Assembly (NCBI GenBank): GCA_019426215.1
Contig: CM033408.1
Location: 8,125,077 to 8,189,076 of the forward strand
Length of the DNA stretch: 64,000 bases
Reading direction: 5' to 3'
From: Buddleja alternifolia
Taxonomy: Eukaryota > Streptophyta > Magnoliopsida > Lamiales > Scrophulariaceae
Under the pieces are notes generated by a model. That model had not been told where the DNA came from. It made no database searches and saw only the letters and a list, made by a program, of their open reading frames with translations. Shown piece by piece: positions 31,950 through 44,385 of this stretch; position 1 is the first letter of the stretch, and each line of letters opens with the position of its first letter. Both the position numbers and the translations under genes were made by a program.

Positions 31950-33841
31950 ATGAAGTATCGTTTTATTGTCGAACTTAAAGCCTCACTATATTAGAATTCT
32001 TGGGTTCTATTCCCATCAAAAGCGTGTGAGCTTTTACATAATTTTATAGATACTAGTATAAGGTACGTGCATTGCGTGTGAATCATTATATTTATTGTAA
32101 TTTTTAGTATAATATGTTTATAGTATAAAGATAATTCTAAAAATATACAAATCTGTAACAAAATTTAAAATGTTAAGCCGACATTATTCTAATTTACATT
32201 CTTAATTTAATTTTATCAAGTTAATATTTTTATTTTATTTTTAACTTAATCTATTTAATATCATAGATAGTTAGATTTTATATTAATCTTACTATTACAG
32301 GACAATTAACTTTATACACATTATCAAATTATATAAACTTAAGATCGAGTAACTAATAATATATGATCCATATCTCATTTGATTCGACAAAATCACATAT
32401 ATAATTCAGTCAAATTACCTCAACTATTAATTTTTAACTGGTAATATTTTGCTTCAATGCCTTTTGCATTTTAGTTATTTGTCATGTGTGATAAAAAGAC
32501 AGAGTGGTAAAAAGAAATAATTAGTTTATCAATTATTTTTTCAATTTATTTATCCGTGAAACAACTACTTGCACTTCTATTTCTAACATATTTGTCAAAT
32601 ATTGATCTTCATCCAAATTATGCAAATAAACTAAGTTGGATACCAATAGGTAGGGTATTTAACTGTATTATAGTTAACTTTGCAGTTTAAATAGTAAATT
32701 ATCGACTCCTGGTAAGCTTTACCTTTTCTCTCTTACCCTACTATTTTTTTCTTCATCTCACTACTTTAATATTTGGCGGAACTCTTGTTCTGTCAATTGA
32801 ATTATATCATATTATTTTAGAATTATGGGATTTACTTTTTTCTTTAGTATGTATTTTTCTTTTATCTACATGAGGTATTTGGTCCTTTTAATTTGTGAGC
32901 AAATTTTTGTATTTGTCTATAGTTCAGCAAATATCATAAATCGATTAAATTACTTAGTCCATTTATGCTCAATTAATAAAATATTGGTTTTTCTACAAGT
33001 TAATATGAAACTACTAAACATCATATATATTAATTCTACAAATGAGTGATGATTTTACTATTGTTATTTCAAAAGATAAAATAAAAAAATAAAAATATGG
33101 CATTGTCGTTGTCATCTATTACTTGATCTCCCAATGAGAACATTTAAAAGTTCACAACTTCAAATTCATTCATGCATGAAAAATAATTGAATAGCCTCCT
33201 AAAATTTGTAGGAAAAATATTTATGAAATTCAAGTTGAATAAATGTCAAAGTTATTAACTACTTATTCTTTCATTTAGAGCTAAGTTAAGAGTCTACTGC
33301 TACTAATTAAGCATTTAAGAATTACTTATTGCTTATTGTCATGTAGTTTGAATAAGACTATTGTTTAATTAAAAAAAAATATTATAAATTATTCATACTC
33401 TATATAAAAGTTAGGGTTTTAGGGGTTTTTTTCTTTTATATTTTTCTTATAGATGTGGATATGTAGCATAGGTGATTTATTTTGGTCGGAATTAAAAAAA
33501 AAAAAAAAACTTATTTAGTGGCCTATAATTTCACAAATAATCTATATGAATTAAATTGTTTGGTATCTTTTGTTATTTAAATTTCCTTAATACTATATGA
33601 CAAATAAGTGTTACTATATATGGTAGATAATGTATTTTTTATTATTGCAAAAATGTTATGAAGGTACACTAAAATCTAATGCTCGTGCATGTAATGTACC
33701 ATTTATTCTCATTATTCTAACATTTCATGAATTATGAACATTGCTCTAAGAAAAGATAATTGGACATCGGCCAAAACCATTTAGAGTTTATCCTTATGCA
33801 TTATTGTGAACTTTTAGATTTGGTCTCATTTTCTCAACTAC

Positions 33842-33848
<7 letters not shown>
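31950..33848. other. AT-rich non-coding stretch with possible Helitron ends
   Basis: No gene. At 32054 CTAGTATAAGGTACGTGC looks like a minus-strand Helitron 3' end and at about 33396 TCTATATAAAAGTTAGGG looks like a plus-strand 5' end. The orientations do not pair, so I call no element. Confidence 0.3.

Positions 33849-33878
<30 letters not shown>
33849..33878. repeat. (TA)n microsatellite
   Basis: About 30 bp of uninterrupted TA. Confidence 0.9.
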
Positions 33879-33880
<2 letters not shown>

Positions 33881-35001
33881 CAGAGGGTATCAATGCGCTA
33901 AATTTTCAACCAAAATGTAAATGTAATGTTGATTTTGTGACCCCTTATTGTTAAACTTAAAAAATAATGAACAGATAAGTTCTAAATAGAATGTCTTTTT
34001 GTTCATTTTGCAAGAGGTATACGGTATGAAAAATGTCTCTATCTTCATATAATTCCTTTTTACTTTCTCAGTCATGTGTAGTGTTTGTAGTGAACTCTCA
34101 TAGTTTTGGAACACTTTTCTAATACTTATTATTTATGCTCTTATCTCTACTACCATGACTATGTACCAAATGAAATTAGCCCTTTTTTAACTAAATGTTT
34201 TAATTGAAACCTGGAATCAATGAACTAAGGGGAAAAAAGGCATATCCCCGAACTAACCCACTATTTTTTCCTTCATATTCTGATTTTATATTTTCTTATG
34301 TTATGGAATTGATGTGGAATACACATCAAAATCTATAACATGTCATATAACTTATTTATGATTCATCAAAGAGTCTAATGTTGCTAATTAAACAAATACA
34401 ATTTATTTTATTTTCAAAAATGTGTAATGAAATATAGAAAAATACTTACTACCATGTAAAGTTATATGTATCATTTTTATGAAAATGCTATAAAATATCC
34501 AACAAAGAAATTTAGATACATATTCCTAATGAATATATACAAAGAAAAAGTAACTCAATTATTAGAGTATTGTATCATAACAAACAACGATAATTCTTCT
34601 TTTATTTTTAACTAAAATTCCCCTTTATATATTTTTACAAGAGACATGTGGATCTAATTTTTATTTTTTTTAGGTGAAAGTAATAACTTTGATACCCACA
34701 CAATCAATGAAGAATCTCATACAAAACACCAAGGGAGATAACTAGTTTATCTTACCTTGTGCTCATATTAGGGGAAAAATCAACAAGAGACACAATCCAG
34801 AAAACAAACCAGCAACAAAACTTAGTCTATCAGATTTGCAAGGTAAATAGCATTCCTAAGTGCCATTTGGCCTCTGCCTGATTCCTTCCAATTTTAATTT
34901 CAATTCCATCTGGAGAATATGAAACACCTCTGCACTAGTTCTTTCTTCATTTGTGAAAATTCGTCGATTCCTTTCTTCCCACACTTTATTGACAATCCCA
35001 G

Positions 35002-35365
35002 CTACCCCCGCATATAGATAACAGCTTGCTTATGTTTCCAAGCTCTAAACGCATAGCTCAACCAATTAACCCACCTGTTAAAATGATCTGGCCATTGAGT
35101 AACATTAAGCCACTGCATAACTCTTAGGACAAGGTCCTTAACCCACACACAAGCTAAAAAAACAGATGCTCTATATCCTCCAACTGATGTCCAACAACAC
35201 ACATGATGTATCATTAATCTGTAGAAACTTACTTAGCCTCCCCCTGGTGAGAAGCCTTTTATGTAACATCAACCACAAAGTAAATGAGTGTTTAGGGATA
35301 GTGAGGTGGTTCCATACAATTTTAGCAGGCCTAAAAATATTCCCAGTACCTTGCAACAAGTCATA
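35002..35365 (-). pseudogene. LINE C-terminal zinc-binding domain (zf-RVT) remnant
   Basis: KIVWNHLTIPKHSFTLWLML and KRLLTRGRLSKF match the start of the zinc-binding region that follows plant LINE reverse transcriptases. It continues out of frame (VKDLVLRVMQWLNVTQWPDH). Confidence 0.75.
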
Positions 35366-35729
35366 GCCACTCTGTATTGAGTATATACCTGTTTTGGTGT
35401 GTGGCCAAGTATTCTGAAGATATCCATGTTGTAATTTCAGCTTTCATTATTCAATTTCTTGCAAACCCAGCTACAATCCTGAGGTGGATTATAGTTCCAG
35501 AAATTTTGCTCCTTTAAGTTTCATGTTTTGCAACATTTTATGCTTAAACCCCATTCTTCTTTTTGCTACACACTTGATCCCACCCAATCAGTGCAACTCT
35601 CTTCCTCTGATCAGATTTGCCGCAGAGGAAGTCTCTGCATTTCTGTTCCATTTTCTTCACCACAGAGTGTGGAAGAACAAAAATTGAAGACCAATAAACT
35701 TGCAATGAAAATAAGACCGAATTTATAAA

Positions 35730-36480
35730 CTATGCTCTCCCTGCATAGGATAAATTCCTAGAAGCCCAGCAAGCCAACCTTTTGGTTATTTTCTCTACCA
35801 AAGAGTGGCAATCAAGTTTAGCCCATTTAGTAGGGGACAAGGGAACACCAAGATATCTCATAGGGAAAGGCCCCTCTGTGAAACCAGTTAAACCAACAAT
35901 GCCCTGTTTTATAGTTTGAGCTACGCCCCTCACATATATACTTGACTTTTCTTGATTCGCATAAAGCCCAGATGTCCCTAAAAAGGTCTAAAAAGCATTC
36001 CATAAGACATTAACTGATGAGGTAGAAGCTTTGCAAAATAACATAAGGTCATCTGCAAAGCAGATGTTTGTGATCTAGAGGTGCTTTTGTGATCTAGAGG
36101 TGCTTGTTTGCAGACGTTTGTGAGCTAGAGGTGCTTGCAAGCCGGATGATATATCTAAACTCAGTAGACATAGCTGCCACTCTAAGACTTATGGTTAGAT
36201 ACTCCATGACAAGGACAAACAACAAGGGAGAGATTGGATCCCCTTGTCTCAGTCCTCTTTGTCCTGGAAAAAACCCAAAACTTTCACCATTGAGAACGAC
36301 AGAGAAAGTAGCAGTTCTCATACACTCCATAATCCACCCTGTAAACTTCTTAGGAAATCTTAAACCACCCAGTAACTTCTCCAAAATCTCCCATTCCACC
36401 GAGTCATAAGCCTTTCTAATATCAATCTTCATTAGACATCGAGGCGAAACTGCCTTCCTATTGTAAAGTCTAATGAGCTC
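35730..36480 (-). pseudogene. LINE reverse transcriptase fragments
   Basis: The frame from 36432 has motif A (KIDIRKAYDSVEW) and motif B (GLRQGDPISPLLFVLVMEYL). The active-site FADD lies at 36048-36059 in a separate frame. The thumb-like part (PMRYLGVPLSPTKWAKLDC, LSYAGR) is at 35730-35933. Upstream endonuclease and N-terminal RT are absent, consistent with 5' truncation. Broken. Confidence 0.88.
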
Positions 36481-37600
36481 CTAGCTAATTAGGACATTGT
36501 CAATGATTGACCTACCTTGAGTGAAAGCACATTGGATCTAAATTATTTCTCTTCATGCTTTATTCTTTATATCAATTATGTGTTGACTGTAAACTCTTAT
36601 GATTTTGAAATGTCTTATAATTTAATTACTTATTGTTTTATGGTCTTGTCTCTACTGTCCTATACTAAATGAACTTCGTCATTTCCTTATTAAATTTTTT
36701 AATGAAAATTTAAAAATCAAAGAATTAAAAATAAAATAATAAAGTGGACCTACAATTCAATATTTTTCTTCATCAAATTTTATTTTTAAATTTTTTTATG
36801 TTATGAAATTTGCATCAAAATCTATAACATGTCACATAAGAATCTAATATTTGTAATTAAATAAATAAAAAATATTTATTGTAGAAAAAATATGTGGTAA
36901 TTTAGAAAAGTACTTGCTACCACGTAAAAAAATATATCATTTTTATAAAAATACTAAATAAAATATCAATTAAAAATAAATTAGATACATATTACCTTTA
37001 AATATATACGATGAACAAAATATTTCATTTATTAGAATGAAAATCATGTTTGTTTGTTTTCGCAAGAGGCATACGGAGCTAAAAACAATTCTCTTCATAT
37101 ATTTTCTTCTCTATTTCAATTATGTGTTAATTGTGAACTCTCAGAATTTTGAGATATCTTTTAATTTAAATATTTATTCTTTATGCTCTTATATATCTCT
37201 AGTACCTTATACTAAATGAAATTTGTCATTTGATAACTAAATTTTTAACGGAATTCAAAAATCAATGAATTTGATAAGAAATTGGACCAACAATTCAATA
37301 TTTTTCTTCTTCGAATTTTATTTTTATAGTTTTCTTATATTATGAAATTCGCATCAATATCTAAAACAAATCATATAATTCATTTAGAGTTCCACTAATA
37401 TTTCTAATTAAAACAAAGAGAATATATTTATTCTAGAAAAGTTGTGTTAATTTAAAAAACTACTTACTACCATGTAAAATATATTTATCATTTTCACAAA
37501 AATACTAAACAAAATATCCAATAAAAGTAAATTAGATACTACCTATGTATCAATGAACAAAATAACTTATTTATTAGGGTGGTATATACATTGAACAATA

Positions 37601-38515
37601 TTAGTTCTTCTTTTAATAAGGTCTAGATTAAGTTATTTTTTAATATATTATTATTAAGTTATTCACTTAATGAACCTCACTCTTTTTCCTAGCATAATAT
37701 TCACATATGGATATTTTAGTCTCTACCAAAAAGTTAAAAAGTGTAAATCATATCTTAACATTCACACTTTTATAATAGTTGTAGACTAGTAAAATGCAAG
37801 TGCATCCGCACGTGGGGATCATGTTTATATGGTAAAAGAGTACTTTAGATAAATGTATGATTGAAGAGGTCTATTGCTTTAAACATATTATATAAGGGTT
37901 AAACAATATTTTCACAATTGAAAGATATACATCTATCATGAAATAATAAAAATAAGCAAAAGGGTATAAGAGAGGAAATGAGATGAATAAATTCTTAAAC
38001 TTGTATGACAAATATTATGGGATGACTGAAAAATATAAATATAGAAGTTCTTTATTTGGATGGAGGGAGTAATAATATGATTACTTATAAAGCTAATGGA
38101 AAATGATTAACAATCTACCAGACAAATCTTATTATAAGCAACAGATAGAGCAACACGAGATATTAAGATTCACTTTTACTTGAAGTTATTGTTCAAAGTT
38201 CCCAAAACAGATTTGTAAGCATGATTATCAAGTTCCTCTCATATGGGAAATGCATACTATAGTCCACAACAATATACAACAATGATACGCTATGAATATG
38301 ATGATTGGAGGATTATATGTAGAATATTATTTATAGAAATAATAGATCATCAATTTTTCAAACTTGGACTAAAATATGATAGGAGGTCCATGAATATGAT
38401 GAAATATTATGTCTTAAATAACTCAATTAATATCTAAAAAAGATATATTGTATCTAGTTGCATGATTACAGCAAAAAGTCTTACAAATCGGCAATGAGCA
38501 TTGAGCAGTTTCAAA
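37601..38515. other. AT-rich stretch with a Helitron-like 3' end
   Basis: No gene. At 37787 CTAGTAAAATGCAAGTGC, followed by ATCCGCAC, reads on the minus strand as a GTGC/GCAC hairpin ending in CTAG, the form of a Helitron 3' end. The 5' end was not found. Confidence 0.35.
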
Positions 38516-39086
38516 GGCTATGTTTGCTTGTGTTTTCCTATTCACATTTTTATTTTCATTCTCATTTGAAAATGAAAATACATATTTTACATCATTCTCA
38601 ACTGAAAATACACTTATTTTTATTTTCACTTTCACATTCTCCAATAATTATTTTTATTCTACCAATTCACACTCACCTTTTTCTTTCTCCCACATCTCCT
38701 TCTATAATCCATATTTTTGGCAATAATTGTGGTGTTATAGTGCAATAAACTATATAGTCTTAACCTTCGTAGGCTTTTGCACGTTTTAATTAAGACCCAT
38801 TTTGAGTATTTTTAGTAGTTTTTTTGGGGCCAATTTTATCATTTTTACTTATAAATATATTTAGCCAATGAAATATTATCTATTATTTTTCATATATTAA
38901 TCACATAATCATTACTTTTAACTAATTCAATCATTTCACACATCATCAGATCATCAATTCCAATAATTTTCAAAAGTACAACCAAACTTGCCAACAATTT
39001 CACACGAAAATAAAAAAACTCAATCCTCCCATACATTTTAGGAAATAACGGTTGAAAACGAAACAAAAACACATCCAAATAGAGCC
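38516..39086 (+). mobile_element. MITE family A, copy 1 (571 bp)
   Basis: Starts GGCTATGTTTGCTTGTGTTTT and ends AACACATCCAAATAGAGCC, imperfect terminal inverted repeats. The body matches copy 2 along its whole length (TTTTCTTTCTCCCACATCTC, CATTTCACACATCATCA). No ORF. Confidence 0.85.
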
Positions 39087-39155
39087 TTAGATTTTCATGT
39101 AATAATATATAATAGCTAGTATGGTACGCTTGTCAGGACAAAATATGTTTTTCAA

Positions 39156-40040
39156 ACGTGTTTCGCCTTGGTTACTTCTAAGAAAAATCAAGTGCATAAA
39201 TTTATGGAGTTTTTATTTCCAAAATGACATTTTATCAAGTCTACATAAATTTCTTCATGGTTTGCCATTAAGGAAACTACGGCTGTGTTTGTTTGTGTTT
39301 TTCGCTAAATTTTTATTTTCATTCTCATTTGAAAACTACACAGTTTACACCATTTTCAACTGAAAACATATTTATTTTCATTTTCACTTTCACATTCTCC
39401 AATAACTTAATAACTATCTTTTATTTTACCAATTCATACTTACCTTTTTCTTTCTCTCACATCTCCTTCTAAAAATTTATTTTTTTGCCAACAATTTTGG
39501 TAATATAGTGTAATAAAATATATAGTTTTAACATTTACAGGCTTGTGCACATTTTAAGACCCATTTTAAATATTTTTAATACTTTTTTTTGAGTTAATTT
39601 TTGTCATTTTTACTTACAAGTATATTTAATCAATAGAATATTATCTATTATATTAACTACACTATATACATAATCATTATTTTTAACTAACTCAACCATT
39701 TCACACATCATCAAATCATCAATTTCAACCATTTCTGGAAACACAACAAAACATGCCTTCATTTTCATACAAAAATCAAAAAACTCATTTTTCTATACGT
39801 TTTAGAAAATGACGGTTGAAAATTAAACAAAAACATATCCAAACAAAGCCTACGTGTTTTCTACTTTGTTATATACCAGTCTTCGTTAATTGCATAGGCA
39901 TTTTCTCACACGTGTTTCGCCTTGGTTACCTATAAGAAAATCAAGTGCATAAATTTATGGAGCTTTTGACATTTTATCAAGTCTCTATAAATTTTTTCAT
40001 GATTTACTTTTAAGAAAACCATGTGTTTTCTTCTTTGTTA
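39156..40040. repeat. Tandem segmental duplication surrounding MITE copy 2
   Basis: 39159-39280 continued by 39854-39905 is repeated at 39910-40075 (CGTGTTTCGCCTTGGTTAC, AAGTGCATAAATTTATGGAG, GTGTTTTCTNCTTTGTTATA). The second copy lacks the MITE. Confidence 0.85.
39281..39850 (+). mobile_element. MITE family A, copy 2 (570 bp), with TAC target duplication
   Basis: Starts GGCTGTGTTTGTTTGTG, ends ATATCCAAACAAAGCC, flanked by TAC on both sides (39278-39280, 39851-39853). A paralogous empty site near 40015-40030 supports these borders. Confidence 0.88.
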
Positions 40041-40334
40041 TATACCGGTCTTCAATGATGGCATGGGCACATGTCTTTTACTTTGCTACTTACCAAGCTC
40101 AATTCCACTCTACCACTTATTCGTGATTGTTTCAAAATCGTCGCATATCTGGCTTGTTGGGGAGCTAGTATGTTCTACATGTTTGATTTTGTCGTGGATT
40201 ATCATTATAGATTCCCAAAAAACAAGGGTCTCATATTTATATAAACCTCCTATTTCTATCATGTTAATAATTCGAGCATTGCTTCATTAGAATTGAACAT
40301 CAAGTAGTACGATCTGAAATTTTATAGTGTAACT

Positions 40335-40810
40335 CAGTCATCATAGATAATTAGTGCAAGAAATTAAGCATTGATAGGTAAATTGCATTCATGATGCAAG
40401 GGCAAATAATTTTGCATGCCCTACAAACCGATTATAGATTTTGTAATTCAAAATTGTATTTTATAGTATCCACATGTATATAACCTCAATTAACTTTATA
40501 TTTAAAAAAAAATTGTCGACCAACATATTTTAAATGAAATACAAAATACCATTTTACAATAGAAAATACAGTCATCATATATGATTAGTGCAAGAAATTA
40601 AGCATTGATAGGTAAATTGTTGCATTCATGGGCAAATAGTTTTGCATGCCCTACAAACCGATTATAGATTTTCTAATTCAAAATTGCATTTTATTTTGTA
40701 TTTTATAGTATCCACATGTATATAACCTCAATTAACATTATATTTAAAAAACAAATTGTCGACCAACATATTTTAAATGAAATACAAAATACCATTTTTC
40801 AATAAAAAAT
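40335..40810. repeat. Two tandem copies of a 234 bp unit
   Basis: 40335-40568 and 40569-40810 share TTAGTGCAAGAAATTAAGCA, GCATGCCCTACAAACCGATT and AATTGTCGACCAACATATTT in order, with few differences. No coding content. Confidence 0.92.
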
Positions 40811-40909
40811 ACAAATTGAGAACGATTACAAAAGATTAAGACATGAATATACTTGGAGCCTTTACACTAGATGTGGGATGTACACCACACTCGACTTTAA
40901 TCATGATTT

Positions 40910-40934
40910 TATATATATATATATATATATATAT
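40910..40934. repeat. (TA)n microsatellite
   Basis: Uninterrupted TA run of about 25 bp. Confidence 0.9.
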
Positions 40935-41344
40935 TGATGAAATATAATCTCTATAGATTGAATAAACCAAGTGCCTTTCTATATTTCTAAATATGAAATC
41001 ACAATTTTCATTATTTGATTATGTACTATAATCTCGGAAGAGAAAAAAATTAATCCTTAAATTGTCAACAAATATTGATGAAATTGGAATCGTAATATCC
41101 TAATTCATTGAAAGGTAAGAAAACATGATTGTGTGGATGAGACTTAAAATTAAAGATAAAAGTAAATATTTAATAATAAATCCATCTCTAATGGTAAATA
41201 TTTACAAGTTATATGTAATTTACAAATCTTATTTTCATTACCCTTCACATTACTATAATATCGTTTCAAAGACTAATTAAGCAAAGTCAATAATTCTGCA
41301 ACAAAAGATATTAACAAATTAAAAATTATAGTTGTTATGACAAC

Positions 41345-41980
41345 CAGTGTGCTGAAAACCGGATAGGATAGTGAACCGGAAAAGTGACCTAGTCACAAGT
41401 CACCGGTTCAACCGTCGGGTCAACCGCGGTCGAACCGGTGACGTCATAATTATGCAATAAATAATAATTAATATACTATTAAATTTATAAAATATGAAAA
41501 TATGAAGGAAAAAAAATATGTATTTCCTATATATATATAACTGAAAGAAAACTTTGAAATTTCTTCTTTACCTCAAAAGTATCTCAAGTATACACAAAAT
41601 ATACATATCAAAATACATTTTATTAAAGCAATACTGATTCAAAAATGAAGAAACATAAAAGTAATGAAGGGAGGAAAATTGCAGCAATTGGAACCCTAGG
41701 TATGCGCGAGGTGATTTTAGATTTGGGGGGTGGGGTGGGGTGGGGTGGGGGGGGGGGGCAATTTCAGATTTTAGATTTTAAAAGGTTGAATTTCATTTAC
41801 TTTCAAAACCACCTGTTTCATTAGTTTTAGGACCGGTTTTACAAGTTGAACCGGCGGTTCAAGCGGTTTTGACCGGTTTTCAGCCCTGAACGGGTTTTTC
41901 GCATAACTGGACCGAATTGATGGCCGATTCCGATTTTAACCGGTCCGACCGTTGGGTCCAGTCCGATTTTCACAACATTG
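41345..41980. mobile_element. Non-autonomous hAT element (636 bp)
   Basis: Termini CAGTGTGCTGAAAACCGG and, inverted, CAATGTTGTGAAAATCGG. The perfect 8 bp target duplication ATGACAAC lies at 41337-41344 and 41981-41988. CCGGTTCAACCG-type GC-rich subterminal motifs lie on both sides of an AT-rich core. A G-rich tract is at 41725-41758. No transposase. Confidence 0.92.
41725..41758 (+). other. G-rich tract, quadruplex candidate
   Basis: Six G-runs of four or more separated by single T on the plus strand. It satisfies the pattern for an intramolecular G-quadruplex. Confidence 0.7.
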
Positions 41981-42116
41981 ATGACAACTAGATTCATACT
42001 CACACTTTTAATGGGACTCGAACACCATAATATTTAAAATTCTGGAATATCAACTCTACGACACTTACTCGATACAACTTTTATACTTTTGCAATATTTT
42101 AGATTTAGATTTGTTA

Positions 42117-42320
42117 ATTTATTTATTTTAATTCTAAACGAAAGGGGATATCTTGACATGACAAACCTGAACCGATAGTTTTAATCATTGACCACATAGA
42201 CCTTATACGATTTCAAATAATGAGAGAAAAGTCACAACTTGTGACAGCTTGAAATTGAATTCAGGATCTCCCACATGGAAGTGAAAACTAATACCACTAT
42301 GCTAACAAGTTTTAAGTTTG
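42117..42320 (-). mobile_element. Diverged SINE copy
   Basis: Aligns with the SINE at 48237-48451. On the minus strand CTTGTTAGCATAGTGGTATT (box A region) lies about 50 bp before a decayed box B (GATCCTGAATTCAATTTC). A T-rich left end stands for the A-tail. Confidence 0.6.
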
Positions 42321-42936
42321 TCAAAATTATTATGTAGGGGTTAAAACACAAGATAAATAGAAAACTTGACGTCAAACTTTAAAATTATTGAAACCATTAA
42401 TATGACTATTTAGTTGTTAAATTTTTAAGTGTCGAGAATCCAAAATCCACTTTGGACATAAATGTTGCCACTTTGTATGAGCGTAATATGATTGAGAACA
42501 CAAAGTTTCATTTTATATGAGCGTACTATGAGCTAATGATTACTAGCATCATAATGCTTTTGAGTACAAGATTTATTTTATAGATGTTGTTGGGCTACAC
42601 TGGCAACGTGAATGTTTGGTTAAGCTTATATGTTCTTGGTGTTTATGAGATGTTTTTATAAATTCTTAAAAATAAATGGCGATTTTCTGACTGATTTTTC
42701 ATAAGCTTTTAGGAGTCTGACATATTATTTTAATAATTTATAAGTTGTTTTATAAAAAAATTTACTAAATATTTTGTAAGAACAATTATAACCTCTCAAA
42801 TAATTTAAAAGTTGTTTTAAGGAGTATATAAGCTTAGCAAACACCATTTAAATTGGTTTAAAACTTATATAACCTAACCAATTGAAGAAACATTAGGGGG
42901 TAATTAGATTCTTTTTTAATAGTACGTAGTCACTAT
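42321..42936. other. Non-coding stretch
   Basis: AT-rich, nothing recognised. Confidence 0.4.
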
Positions 42937-44385
42937 GGCTCTGTTTAGATGTGTTTTATTTCATTTTCAATCGTGATTTTATAAAACGTACAAAAAAATG
43001 AGTTTTTTATTTTTATTTTTGTGTGAAAATGACGGCATGTTTGATTGTGTTCTCGGAAATAGTTGAAATTGATGATTTGATGATATGTGAAATGGTTGAG
43101 TAAATTAAAAGTAATGATCATGTATATAGTATAGATAAAATAATAGATAATATTCTATTAATTAAATATACTTGTAAGTGAAAATGACAAAGTTGTCCCA
43201 AAAAAAAGTACTAAAATAATTCAAATTGGGTCTTAAAATGTGCACAAGCCTATAAAGGTTATTACTATGTATTTTATTCCACTATATAACCACAATTATT
43301 GACGTAAAAATAGATTTTTAGAAGGAGATATGAGAGAAAGAAAAAAGCGAGTATGTTAGGAAATTTTATGTTAGATGTTTTGATGATGACAAGAATAAGA
43401 TCTTATGTTATACCCCAAAAGAATGTACGTTTATGCTTTCATAGAACTTTTGTATAAGCGTTTGAAAGTTTATTATTTTGCTAAGCTTGTAATTTTTATC
43501 TTTGTAGATTTTAGACAAAGTATTAGATACCGAGTCGCTGATAGAATTCTAGGTGAGTCTATCAAAGATGAAGTTGAAGATCAGCGTCTGAAGTCAAATG
43601 AAGATGAAGATTTGTCTCAAACGTCTGTCAAACGCTAAAAGACTGTTTCAGGATTATTGAATGAAGCGCTCAAATTATTCAAGCGATCCAGGATCAGATT
43701 CACCTGAAATAAATTCTCAAGTCATGGAGGACTTAAATGCAATCATCAACGGACATTTATTTCCAACGGGGAATAAATTCAAAACGCATTAAATGTCTGA
43801 TAAGTGCATTAAATGTGATAAGGCATTATGACATGTGGACAAGCCACCTTTTGACTAGACTGTCAAGATTCAGAGCTCAAAGTTTGCTCTTGTCCAATCG
43901 GTAACAGCAGAATTTCAGGAATGTCATTTAACGCGCTGCGTGAGAGACAACGCTTGTATGTGTCCAATAGACAAATCCCAAGAAAACTCTATAAATAGTA
44001 CACTTCAGCAAAACCTTAAATATGCATGCACAAGAAAAGGTCTAAACTCTGCTGAAAAATATTTGAGAGAAAAGCTTATAAACTCCATAGCCAAAATCCT
44101 TCAAGCTTTTCACATCCTAAGACAGTCAAAGAGATCTCAAACATCTTCATAAAAGAACCCTACACTCTTATTGAGATATCCTCAGTTGTTTGAACTTTCT
44201 AAAATCGAACAAACCCGTGACAAAAACCCTCAACCTCTTTCGTCTGTGTGAGAAAATTGTTGATCTACAAGCAGCAATTCTGAGTGAGAGAAGCATATTG
44301 AAGAAGATCTTCATTGGAGCTGAAATCTGTGTGATCAAGGAGCTCAAGATCATCTTCCTTTCCTATATTTTATAAAATCCTCCAT

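Larger units (their letters stand above)
34658..36532 (-). mobile_element. 5'-truncated LINE (L1-type) with target-site duplication
   Basis: The minus-strand body encodes RT pieces and a zf-RVT-like end. The 3' end on the left carries an A-rich tail (T-rich on plus, 34658-34671). TGGATCTAA flanks it at 34649-34657 and 36533-36541, and the interrupted tandem unit continues on both sides. At 36062-36135 a 20-25 bp segment (GATCTAGAGGTGCTT) is repeated three times and disrupts RT next to the active site. Confidence 0.85.
34005..37600. repeat. Tandem array of about 0.52-0.63 kb diverged units, split by a LINE
   Basis: Three diverged units start with a CGCAAGAGGCATACGG-like segment: unit 1 at about 34008-34637, unit 2 at about 34638-34657 plus 36533-37056, and unit 3 at about 37057-37600. 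They share TATCTCTACTACC-type, ATCTATAACATGTCA and ACTACCATGTAAA segments in the same order. They are non-coding. Confidence 0.75.

Noticed and set aside
32054..33420. Possible Helitron between CTAG-type and TC-type ends
   Set aside because: The two candidate ends have opposite orientation and cannot bound one element.
38423..38748. Overlapping frames in MITE copy 1
   Set aside because: T-rich MITE sequence; frames are not kept in copies 2 and 3.
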